Below are positions 37,206 through 44,113 of a stretch of 64,000 bases of DNA, piece after piece. Each line of letters starts with the position of its first letter. Position 1 is the stretch's first letter. Origin of the DNA: CAZWRK01 sp964635875 (lineage in GTDB: Bacteria > Pseudomonadota > Gammaproteobacteria > Burkholderiales > Aquaspirillaceae); NCBI GenBank assembly GCA_964635875.1, contig CAZWRK010000002.1, positions 1-64,000 of the forward strand, given 5' to 3'. The notes under the pieces are model-generated. The model did not search any database. It was not told the DNA's origin and saw only the letters and a program-made list of their open reading frames with translations. A program made the translations under genes and the position numbers.

Positions 37206-37541
37206 TCAGGGGAGGTCGGCCACCCAGATGGTCAGCGGCGAGGTGAACTCGTCCGTGGGGCCGTAGAAGTAGTGGTCGGCCTCCATCTTGTCAAGGGTCA
37301 CTCTTCGCCACTGGAGCGGGCCGTAGACGGCCTCCACGGCAGCCTTCGCCTCATCCAGCCGAGGGCGGTTGGCGAAGGGGTGGCCCCCGACGTGGATCTC
37401 AAACTGCTTCCGGCTGCTGGCCCCTCCCTCCGACGAGATGGTCACGTCGAACTGGGTCCAGTAGGGCTCGGCCACCATCGGACGCCACGAGGTCGGCAGG
37501 GCCGTCCTGCCCCACATCCTGCTCACCAGACGGAACCCCAT
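37206..37541 (-). CDS. Hypothetical protein
   Basis: A 111-residue protein starting MGFRLVSRMWG at 37541, overlapping the stop of the C-H-D/GNAT gene. It is strand-rich (FDVTISSEGG, FEIHVGGHPF) with no recognised motif. Confidence 0.6.
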   Translation of the reverse strand: MGFRLVSRMWGRTALPTSWRPMVAEPYWTQFDVTISSEGGASSRKQFEIHVGGHPFANRPRLDEAKAAVEAVYGPLQWRRVTLDKMEADHYFYGPTDEFTSPLTIWVADLP

Positions 37542-38332
37542 CAGTACCAGACCTTCCCGTGGTTGCCTCGCTCTGGGTACCTGGCCCGGAAGTCCTCCCA
37601 GAGCGTTCCGGCGCGTGGGTCCACGACCCTCCCCCAGTCCACCTCGGCGTCAGGCCAACGGTCGTAGACCTCCTGGACGAGCTTGCGCCCGAGACCGCCT
37701 CCCCGATGGGTGTCCCTGACGCGCATGTAGGCGATGAAGATCTGACCGCCCTGGTTCTGGATGAAGCCATCCAGGTAGGCAACGAGGCCGGGCTGGGCGA
37801 ACGGCCCGAGCACCTGCTTGCCCTTCGGCCCGCTCTTGGTCAGATCTGGAGGGACGCCGGGCTCGCTGATCGTCAGGGAGAACGGCGTGCCCCAGTAGGG
37901 GTAGTCGCCGCGAGGGTGCTGGGTGTCATCGTGGTACTGGACGGAGCCCGAGGCGAGCTTGACGCTGCCATCCCACGGACCCCAGTGACCCGAGCGCACG
38001 GACGCAGAGGCCATCTCGGTGAAGGTGTAGGTGGCATCCACCTGGGCGTTGAAGTAGCCCTTGAAGACATCCTCGGGGAGCGACGTGTCGGAGATCACGT
38101 CATACCAGGCCCCGCTCGGGAAGATCACCCAGGCGTGCCCGATCCGGGGGTGGCCGAAGCCCTGGATGGACCCGTGGACGAGGGTGCAGTCGTGGTGCCG
38201 CATGACGTACTTGCCCGCAAGCTCGTAGCAGCGACCGAGCCGATCCTGGAAGGTGAGCCCATCTTCACGGGCGAGGAACTCGTCGTCACGAGAGGCGACG
38301 ATCTCTCCCCAGCGACGTTGGATGTGCTTCAC
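37541..38332 (-). CDS. Papain/transglutaminase-like domain fused to GNAT acetyltransferase
   Basis: A 263-residue protein starting at GTG 38332. In the N-terminal half, Cys35 (GRCYELAGKYV), His66 (GHAWVIF) and Asp78 (WYDVISD) have the order and spacing of a Cys-His-Asp catalytic triad. The C-terminal third (about 190-245) is GNAT-like, with an acetyl-CoA loop near RGGGLGRKLVQE. The same pairing occurs inside the 7035-9581 protein. It is the first gene after the conserved element at 38343 and two stem-loops. The catalytic role is inferred; possible activities are peptide or amide hydrolysis plus acetylation of host proteins. Confidence 0.6.
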   Translation of the reverse strand: MKHIQRRWGEIVASRDDEFLAREDGLTFQDRLGRCYELAGKYVMRHHDCTLVHGSIQGFGHPRIGHAWVIFPSGAWYDVISDTSLPEDVFKGYFNAQVDATYTFTEMASASVRSGHWGPWDGSVKLASGSVQYHDDTQHPRGDYPYWGTPFSLTISEPGVPPDLTKSGPKGKQVLGPFAQPGLVAYLDGFIQNQGGQIFIAYMRVRDTHRGGGLGRKLVQEVYDRWPDAEVDWGRVVDPRAGTLWEDFRARYPERGNHGKVWY

Positions 38333-38342
38333 GACCGACCTC

Positions 38343-38378
38343 CACCTCTTAGGTAGGACTCACCTCCAAGGGAACAGG
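38343..38378 (-). promoter_or_regulatory. Conserved late-promoter-like element, copy 4
   Basis: Minus-strand CCTGTTC, 18 bases, CCTAAGAGGTG, between a stem-loop and GTG 38332. Expected transcript start is about nine bases before the start codon. Confidence 0.6.
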
Positions 38379-38384
38379 ATGTCG

Positions 38385-38421
38385 CCCCCAGATCTCGCAT
38401 CACCAGGACGAGATCTGGGGG
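38385..38421 (-). terminator. Strong stem-loop, terminator candidate
   Basis: Perfect 13-bp stem (CCCCCAGATCTCG paired with CGAGATCTGGGGG) with an 11-base loop, about 100 bases after the stop at 38522 and directly before the element at 38343. No U-tract follows on the minus strand, so the termination mechanism is not certain. Confidence 0.55.
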
Positions 38422-38446
38422 AGGCTGCGCCTGCGGGGAAGGAGGA

Positions 38447-38464
38447 CGGGGGTTGCAGCCCCCG
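38447..38464 (-). terminator. Short GC stem-loop
   Basis: A 6-bp stem CGGGGG/CCCCCG with a 6-base loop, between the stop at 38522 and the larger stem-loop. Possibly part of a double terminator. Confidence 0.35.
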
Positions 38465-38521
38465 GAGGGTCGCCGCCGTGAAGAAGCGCACCCTCAAGCC
38501 CGCGGCCATCCTTGTGCAGCC

Positions 38522-38986
38522 TTACGACTCCCCGAAGGGTAGATCCTTGCTGTCGTAGATCTGGCCGTCCCACCCGGCCCACACCGCCTGGTGAAGCTCT
38601 CGGATCAGACCGGCCACGGACTCCTTCCTGTCCGGGGGAGCCCCGAAGTTCTCCACGGACCTCTGGACGATGGCCTCCCGTCGGCCAGCGCCGATGTCGG
38701 CCTCGCAGCAGGGACAGATCGCCCAGTCCTCGCTGTGGAGGATCTCCATCGTGCCGCCCTCGCTCAAGAGCCCGGTGGAGATGGGACGGACCCTGATCTC
38801 CCTCCCCCAGCGACCCTTGGCACCGCACAGATCACACTGGTAGGAGTCGTCGGAGGGCGACGAGGTCGCATGGATGACGCCATCGTCCATGACGCACCCG
38901 ACCGATCCGGTGGCAGCGTGGTACAGGCCCATCCCCAACTGGACGAGGACACCGCCGCAGCCGTCGCAGACCATGTTCCCGTTCAC
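38522..38986 (-). CDS. Multi-zinc hypothetical protein
   Basis: A 154-residue protein with three Cys pairs (CDGCGG, CDLCG, CPCC), so likely two zinc sites. GTG 38986 forms a GTGA overlap with the previous stop; an ATG 12 bases later is an alternative. Function unknown. It is the last gene before the double stem-loop, so it probably ends its operon. Confidence 0.6.
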   Translation of the reverse strand: MNGNMVCDGCGGVLVQLGMGLYHAATGSVGCVMDDGVIHATSSPSDDSYQCDLCGAKGRWGREIRVRPISTGLLSEGGTMEILHSEDWAICPCCEADIGAGRREAIVQRSVENFGAPPDRKESVAGLIRELHQAVWAGWDGQIYDSKDLPFGES

Positions 38987-39387
38987 GAGATCTCGCCTCC
39001 ACAGTGGGCGCACACCTCGTAGTCCTCCAGGTTGCCGGTGTGGTCGAAGGCCACCAGCCCCCACCCGTCCGATCCGGGCCAGCGGTTCGTGGCGAAGGTG
39101 TTGCGCTCATCGTGGACCGGGTTCGTGGGATCGACCACGCACTTCCGGCAGAGCACGTCACCGTCGTCCATCACGGCGAACACCCCGTAGCCCCCGGCGT
39201 CGGGAACGAGCGAGGCGTCCCGAGCGAAGGGGTTGTCAGTGAGCCGCGAGCAGCCCTCGCCGTGGGTGCCCACCCCGTCGCACACAGGACAGGGCTCCGG
39301 CATCTCGGGCATGTCCACCTCGTCCTCGGGTGCCTGCCAGCGATCCTCAGGAGGGGTGGTGAGCCAGCGATCAAAGGGGGTCGTCAT
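38983..39387 (-). CDS. Multi-zinc hypothetical protein
   Basis: A 134-residue protein starting MTTPFDRW at 39387. It has CPVCDGVGTHGEGC near residue 34, CRKC near 78 and CAHCGGE at the C-terminus. The first pair plus GxG resembles DnaJ-type zinc motifs. Coupled to both neighbours by overlaps. Function unknown. Confidence 0.6.
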   Translation of the reverse strand: MTTPFDRWLTTPPEDRWQAPEDEVDMPEMPEPCPVCDGVGTHGEGCSRLTDNPFARDASLVPDAGGYGVFAVMDDGDVLCRKCVVDPTNPVHDERNTFATNRWPGSDGWGLVAFDHTGNLEDYEVCAHCGGEIS

Positions 39388-39629
39388 CAGTACCGTCCCT
39401 TCAAGGGAAGCCGGTCGATCCCGCCACCGTCCACGTTGGCGCAGAACCAGCAGATCTCCACCTCCACCACGCCGTCCCACGGGTTGACCACCCGCTCGGA
39501 GGGCTGGCCCCGACGGGCCTTGCCACAGTTGTCGCAGACGAACGAGGACGTGGTGCAGCGCCCACGATGCCCCTTGTCCATCGTGCAGGGGCCGGTGCTC
39601 ATCTTGCGTCCGCAGAGTTCCCCCGGCAT
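39387..39629 (-). CDS. Small zinc protein
   Basis: An 80-residue protein with an N-terminal CGRKMSTGPCTMDKGHRGRC cluster and a later CDNCG/CWFC ribbon, enough ligands for two zinc ions. The first cluster is similar in layout to the N-terminus of the 34072 protein. Function unknown. Confidence 0.6.
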   Translation of the reverse strand: MPGELCGRKMSTGPCTMDKGHRGRCTTSSFVCDNCGKARRGQPSERVVNPWDGVVEVEICWFCANVDGGGIDRLPLKGRY

Positions 39630-40162
39630 CAGGCCCCCTCTCCGAGCCGGGCGGCGAGAGCGTCGGCCAGCTTCTCCAGGTCGGTCAGGTAGAAGATGAC
39701 CTTGCCGTTCGAACCGCCCTTGAGGATCGACTCCCGCTCGTAGTCACGGAAGAGAAGGTCGTCACCGAGGATCTTGTCCAGACGATCCAGGACTGCCGCC
39801 CCGCGAAGCGCCCGGTCGTTCTGGCGATCCTTCTGGGCCTTCGCCGCAGCAGCGTGGTCCTGCTTCCGCTTCTCCACCCAGGCGGCGTAGTCGCCCGCCT
39901 CCATGCGAATGCTCCGCAGGGGAACGAGGTGGGCATCGGCGGTGCCGTCGCCCCAGTTCTTGATCGTGCCATCAGCCTCGCAGCGGAGGACGAGGACGGC
40001 GGGAGCGCCACCCTCCGAGAGACCGTAGCGCCACTGGTACTGCGTCTTCTGGCCGGGCGAGGCGTCCACGACCTTGACGTAGCCGTCGTTGGTGTACGGG
40101 CTCAGATCCTTGCTTCGCTCGGTGACGTAGACCTTGCCGACTTCCAGGTCTGCTCTCTTCAT
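39629..40162 (-). CDS. Hypothetical protein behind a leader peptide
   Basis: A 177-residue protein starting at ATG 40162 with AAGGAAGG eight bases upstream. The N-terminal 75 residues are strand-rich and basic, the middle is a charged helix (EKRKQDHAAAAKAQKDRQ) and the end is helical. No family was recognised. Its start overlaps the stop of an 11-residue leader reading frame, so translation may depend on leader translation. Confidence 0.6.
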   Translation of the reverse strand: MKRADLEVGKVYVTERSKDLSPYTNDGYVKVVDASPGQKTQYQWRYGLSEGGAPAVLVLRCEADGTIKNWGDGTADAHLVPLRSIRMEAGDYAAWVEKRKQDHAAAAKAQKDRQNDRALRGAAVLDRLDKILGDDLLFRDYERESILKGGSNGKVIFYLTDLEKLADALAARLGEGA

Positions 40163-40194
40163 CGGGGGGTTCCTTCCTTGGGGGAGTCGCTCAC
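40159..40194 (-). CDS. Putative 11-residue leaderless leader peptide
   Basis: GTG 40194 lies seven bases after a -10 box and opens an 11-codon frame (MSDSPKEGTPR). Its TGA overlaps the ATG of the next gene as ATGA, and the ribosome site of that gene lies inside this frame. The MSD start resembles other leaderless genes here (MSDLS, MSDTP). Confidence 0.45.
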   Translation of the reverse strand: MSDSPKEGTPR

Positions 40195-40201
40195 GGTGCC
40201 G

Positions 40202-40230
40202 AGTGTAATGGCATCTGGCGTCCCTTGCAA
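40202..40230 (-). promoter_or_regulatory. Sigma70-like promoter, leaderless GTG
   Basis: Minus-strand TTGCAA, 17-base spacer with GACGCCAG, TACACT, seven bases, GTG 40194. Same layout as the promoters at 15958 and 36385. Confidence 0.6.
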
Positions 40231-40247
40231 GGAACCTTGGATTCCCG

Positions 40248-41003
40248 CTAGACGAGCTTCAAGAAGGTGACGAGCCACTCGCTCTCGGCCCGAGCTTCTC
40301 GGTTGGCCCCCTGGCCGTTGCGGCGGGTCTTCACCGGAGCCCGGTGGCTGAGGGTGAACCCGATCTTGGTGATCGTGTCGGCGTGCCAACCGACGACATC
40401 GACCTCGTCGTGCTTGCGGATGTGGTTGGAGATGTTGAGGACGAAGCATCCCCCAGGACGGAGCACCCGCCACACCTCCTGCCACGCCTGGACGTGGAGA
40501 TCTCGGTAGCGAGGCCCCCAGTTCATCCGCCCGGCGTTGCGCTCGTGGAGCGGGCGGTCCTCCGGCAGCGAGTGGCGGTAGGTGTGGCGCTTCCACTGAC
40601 GGCGACCGGCACCTCCGCACTTCTCGCACGCCAAGTCCACCAGGGGGAGGCTCTCGCCCTCCCGGTTGACGAGGCCGAGCCCGCCACACGCCTTGCAGAT
40701 CTCCTTGGCCTCGTGGTGGTCGGACATCCGGTTGCCATAGACCGGGGAGGTCACGACCGCATCGAAGATGCCGTCGGAGAAGGGGAGGTTGGTCGCATCA
40801 CCGATGATCGTGCGAGGGTGCATCACGGCACCTTCGGGTTCGATCTCCACACCCCAGGTGTCCCACTGTTCGAAGGAGTGGATCTTGCCGGTCCCGGCGA
40901 ACGGGTCAAGGACTCGGGAGCCAGGAGCGATCGGCACCTTGGCGATCTCCTGGAGGACCGGCTCCGAGAAGGTGGCCGGGTGCGCGGTCCAGGGCTGGAT
41001 CAC
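40248..41003 (-). CDS. N4/N6-type DNA methyltransferase with DnaJ-type zinc insertion
   Basis: A 251-residue protein of the adenine-N6/cytosine-N4 methyltransferase class. Motif I, which binds S-adenosylmethionine, is DPFAGTGK near residue 32; the catalytic motif IV is TSPVYGN near 83. Between about 95 and 125 an insertion carries CKACGGLG and CEKCGGAG, the CxxCxGxG pattern of DnaJ zinc centres. The C-terminal part has WRVLRPGGCFVLNISN, typical of the fold. It likely methylates phage or host DNA, for example to evade restriction; the target is unknown. No matching restriction enzyme gene is adjacent. Confidence 0.75.
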   Translation of the reverse strand: MIQPWTAHPATFSEPVLQEIAKVPIAPGSRVLDPFAGTGKIHSFEQWDTWGVEIEPEGAVMHPRTIIGDATNLPFSDGIFDAVVTSPVYGNRMSDHHEAKEICKACGGLGLVNREGESLPLVDLACEKCGGAGRRQWKRHTYRHSLPEDRPLHERNAGRMNWGPRYRDLHVQAWQEVWRVLRPGGCFVLNISNHIRKHDEVDVVGWHADTITKIGFTLSHRAPVKTRRNGQGANREARAESEWLVTFLKLV

Positions 41004-41188
41004 TTCTTCACCTTCTTGCGGGCGCTCTGGGTCCAGCCGGGGCAGTCGCAGCCGAAGGCGCAGCAGGGGCCACCCTTCTCTCCGGGTTCATCCGGCCTGC
41101 CTCGGTGGGCGGGGTGGAAGGATCGGGCATGGTTGCAGCGCGAGCACGTCTTCCTCTTGGACCGACGGCCCTTCACATCCTCAGCCAT
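41000..41188 (-). CDS. Small Cys-rich basic protein
   Basis: A 62-residue protein with CSRC near residue 15, histidines, and CCAFGCDC near 43, plus very basic ends. It likely binds zinc and perhaps nucleic acid. ATG 41188 has AAGGAAGG upstream. It is coupled to the methyltransferase by a four-base overlap. Confidence 0.6.
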   Translation of the reverse strand: MAEDVKGRRSKRKTCSRCNHARSFHPAHRGRPDEPGEKGGPCCAFGCDCPGWTQSARKKVKK

Positions 41189-41221
41189 CTCTAGTGACCT
41201 TCCTTGGGTAGCTTGGGGGGA

Positions 41222-41250
41222 AGCCTAGTTGGGCTACGGAGGGTGGGCAA
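41222..41250 (-). promoter_or_regulatory. Weak sigma70-like promoter
   Basis: Minus-strand TTGCCC, 17 bases, TAGGCT, giving a leader of about 27 bases before ATG 41188. Box matches are modest. Confidence 0.35.
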
Positions 41251-41270
41251 CCGGCCCCAGATAGCACGCA

Positions 41271-41300
41271 ACCCACCTCCGGGGGCGACAGGAGGTGGGT
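41271..41300 (-). terminator. Stem-loop downstream of terminase
   Basis: A perfect 10-bp stem (ACCCACCTCC/GGAGGTGGGT) with a 10-base loop in the 230-bp gap after the terminase stop (41419). No U-tract. It separates the packaging genes from the zinc protein and methyltransferase operon. The rest of 41189-41418 holds a weak promoter and nothing else I could support. Confidence 0.5.
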
Positions 41301-41418
41301 CGTCATGCCGGGATGAGAGCGATGTTGCGCCGCCAGGCTGCTTGTCGTCCTGCTCGTGTTGCCCCGAGCGATCCCTGTGGGCGTCATCCTAATCATCCCT
41401 GGGGGTGCCACGCCAGAC

Positions 41419-43626
41419 TCATCTCGGAGCCCTCCGGCGTGGCTGGACCCGCTGGGTTGACCTCTGCCCGAGCGAACTCAGGGCAGAGAAGACCTGATCG
41501 TCACGGGGGCCACCCGGCGAGCCCTTGGACAAGGGGACGCCCCCCGCCTGAGACCCGCTCACGGAGAGCTTGCCGAGCCTCTCCCGGAGGAAGACGCCCA
41601 TCTGTTCCCCGATGAGAGAGTAGACCACGTTGAACATGGCGTCGGCCACGTCCTTGGTCTGCACCGGCCCAGAGGTCTGGTGATCGACCTTCTGGTTGGC
41701 TGTGAGTTGCAGGAACCGAAGCTCAAGCTCGGCAAGCTCGTAGTACGGCGCGTGGACGAGGCCCATGTTGAGCGCCGTCTTGAAGGTCTCGGCCAGCTTC
41801 CAGTTGAAGGGGGCGGTGGCCGTGACCTCGTAGACCGAGGTTCGCCGGGGGAGCTTCATCCGGTCCAGGCCGATCTGGATGCGCTGGATCATGCCCGCAG
41901 AGTTGAACTGGTCGAAGGTGAGGTCGCTTGGCATGAAGGCCCTGGCGATCTCCAGGATCTCTTCTTCGATCTGGATGTAGTCGATCCGGGAGTCCTCGTA
42001 GTCGCTCGGATGCCAGGCGTGGATCTTGTCGAAGACGACGTGGTACATGCCGTTCTCGTCTGGACCCTCCCGATGGGCGACGGCGAAGCCGAAGTTCGCC
42101 CCGCTCTTGGAGGGGTCGCCGTGGGCGACGTAGGTGCGCGAGAGGATGCCCTGGCTCTGCATGGTCAGGGTCTCGCCCTGCCACGGGCCGAACATCTCTT
42201 CGATCTGGGCGGCATTGAGGTAGGCGTCCATCGCCGCCGCCCACTGGCTCAGGCGCTCCACCCGGAAGGTGTCCGGGTTGGCCTTCTCCAGACGCCGCAT
42301 CTGCTCGTCGTACTCCTGGATGGCACCCTGGATCGGGTTGTAGAACTCCGGCTCCCCCTCGGGTGCATCCTTGCCCTGGGCGTAGGAGCTTCGACGCAGA
42401 AGCTCCACCTCGTAGAGCGGGGAGTCCTTCACCTTCTCCCATCCGACGACGGTGATGAGGCCGTTCCTGGTCTCGCTCCAGTAGGGGCCGATCTCCGGGG
42501 GCTGGGCCAGAGCGATCTTGCGGGAGAAGGTCTGCCCCTTGTCCCCTGGGGCCATCGGGATCTTGTCTGCGATCTGCCAGTCCTCGTAGAGCCCCCAGGA
42601 GGGAAGCTGGAGCATGAGCATCTCAGGGCGCAAGGGCTCCTTGGTGATGGGGTCCACCGCCAGGGCTTGCAGGTAGTTCTCGTACAACTGCCCAGTCATC
42701 TGCCAGGGCGACGAGCCCTCGTAGATGAAGCCGTCGGTGCCGAACTGATCCAAGGCCGGTGTGGCTGCCTGGTACACCTCTTCGGCGCTCCGGTTGGCAC
42801 CCGTGGCGACGACGTGGCCCATCTCGTCGTAGAACTGCATGAAGCTGGTCGGGCCACGACCGGCCATGAGCGTGGACTCCTTCGGCACGATGCGGAAGGT
42901 CGCCATGTCCATCGTCGTGTCGATGCCAGCCTCGGCAAGCTCAAGGATGCGCTTCGCATCGGAGGGGGCGAAGACCGACAGGCTCTCCCCGAGGGAGAAC
43001 GAGATGAACGGGTGGAAGCAGGGCGCACCGCGGATGATGCTCACCAAGTCCTTCCACTGGTTCTCCTTGGCCTGCTGCATCTTGCCTGCGAAGACGATCC
43101 CGAGCAGGGTCTTGTCTCGGTCGATCCCGTAGTAGCCCTGGGGGTCTTCCTTGCAGATGTAGTGCCAGAGCACCGTAGAGCCGCAGATGCCTCCGATGTG
43201 GCCCTTGGAGCCACGTCGCCCGAGGATCGGAACGATCTCTCGGAACCACGGTCTGCCCTCCCTCTGGCAGATCTTCATCCGCTCGTACCAGTCGGGTTGG
43301 ATGCCCACCGCCATCCCGCCCTGGGCCTCGTAGCGGTACCAGGCGTTGCTATCGACATCGGGGTTCTTCGCCTCGCCGGGCTCGGGGAGGCGGAACCCCT
43401 CGGACCACTCTCCGAGCACGTCGTAGTCGTACTGGGTCAGGAGGTCGTCGCGGAGAAAGATGGCCTTGAGCAGCGTGGCCTGGCGTGGGTAGAGGACGCC
43501 GCCTCGGTTGAGGTACCTGTCGCTCACCACGAACTCCATGATGTCGGGGGCGAAGAGGGGATCTTGAAGCTCCCCCATCGCCACCGACATCGCCGGGGCG
43601 TTCTTGATGAACGCCGCAGTACCCAC
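41419..43626 (-). CDS. Terminase large subunit
   Basis: A 735-residue packaging motor with ATPase and nuclease halves. The ATPase P-loop is LGRRGSKG near residue 135; a Walker B-like segment QFYDEMG lies near 263. The C-terminal RNase H-like nuclease shows its metal-binding acidic residues: AHGDPSKSG near 502, FDQFNS near 572 and DVADAMFN near 659. The final 50 residues are basic and Pro-rich. It cuts concatemeric DNA and pumps it through the portal. Translation starts at GTG 43626, four bases after the gene above. At 735 residues it is long for the family because of extended linkers. Confidence 0.85.
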   Translation of the reverse strand: MGTAAFIKNAPAMSVAMGELQDPLFAPDIMEFVVSDRYLNRGGVLYPRQATLLKAIFLRDDLLTQYDYDVLGEWSEGFRLPEPGEAKNPDVDSNAWYRYEAQGGMAVGIQPDWYERMKICQREGRPWFREIVPILGRRGSKGHIGGICGSTVLWHYICKEDPQGYYGIDRDKTLLGIVFAGKMQQAKENQWKDLVSIIRGAPCFHPFISFSLGESLSVFAPSDAKRILELAEAGIDTTMDMATFRIVPKESTLMAGRGPTSFMQFYDEMGHVVATGANRSAEEVYQAATPALDQFGTDGFIYEGSSPWQMTGQLYENYLQALAVDPITKEPLRPEMLMLQLPSWGLYEDWQIADKIPMAPGDKGQTFSRKIALAQPPEIGPYWSETRNGLITVVGWEKVKDSPLYEVELLRRSSYAQGKDAPEGEPEFYNPIQGAIQEYDEQMRRLEKANPDTFRVERLSQWAAAMDAYLNAAQIEEMFGPWQGETLTMQSQGILSRTYVAHGDPSKSGANFGFAVAHREGPDENGMYHVVFDKIHAWHPSDYEDSRIDYIQIEEEILEIARAFMPSDLTFDQFNSAGMIQRIQIGLDRMKLPRRTSVYEVTATAPFNWKLAETFKTALNMGLVHAPYYELAELELRFLQLTANQKVDHQTSGPVQTKDVADAMFNVVYSLIGEQMGVFLRERLGKLSVSGSQAGGVPLSKGSPGGPRDDQVFSALSSLGQRSTQRVQPRRRAPR

Positions 43627-43630
43627 GGCC

Positions 43631-44113
43631 TCAGCCTGGGGTCCAGAGGTTGCCCTTGATGGCCCCGCCCTCGCCGGTCCCGAGCAGATCGTTCACGACC
43701 TCATGGGCCTGGCGCTCGTGGTCGAACTCGTGGCGCTCCACGCGACCGATCATCTCCACCGTCGGCTGCTGGTAGGTCGGGTCCAGGAGGTCTTCCTCCC
43801 ACTTCGTCACCTTGGCGACGATGCCGATCTCAGCGAACCGCCCTTCGACCTCTCGTTCGAAGTTGTCCCGCACGCGGGGCCAGTCGTCCTTGAGGTAGGT
43901 CTTCCCGATGCTCTGGCTGAGGGCGGCGAGGACGCCTTCGATGAGCGGGATCTCGTGGTCGTAGGGGACGAACTCGGGAACGGGAGGCGTGGCCGGGGGA
44001 GGGAGGATCAGGCCCCTCCGGCGTGCGGAGTCCTCGGCCTCCCTTCGGGCAGAGGCGATGGCCTCGGCCAACTCGGCTTCGGTGGCGAGTTCGTGTTCCT
44101 TGGGGTCGCGCAT
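43631..44113 (-). CDS. Hypothetical protein upstream of terminase
   Basis: A 160-residue, mostly helical and acidic protein starting MRDPKEHELATE, with a Pro-rich stretch near 40. No recognised motif. Its position just before the large terminase subunit is where a packaging partner is often encoded, but nothing in the sequence confirms that. Confidence 0.55.
   Translation of the reverse strand: MRDPKEHELATEAELAEAIASARREAEDSARRRGLILPPPATPPVPEFVPYDHEIPLIEGVLAALSQSIGKTYLKDDWPRVRDNFEREVEGRFAEIGIVAKVTKWEEDLLDPTYQQPTVEMIGRVERHEFDHERQAHEVVNDLLGTGEGGAIKGNLWTPG

Noticed and set aside
41181..41411. A 76-residue minus-strand frame after the terminase
   Set aside because: It runs through a perfect stem-loop and a promoter-like region, has mixed third-position bases and no motif, and overlaps the start of the zinc protein gene.
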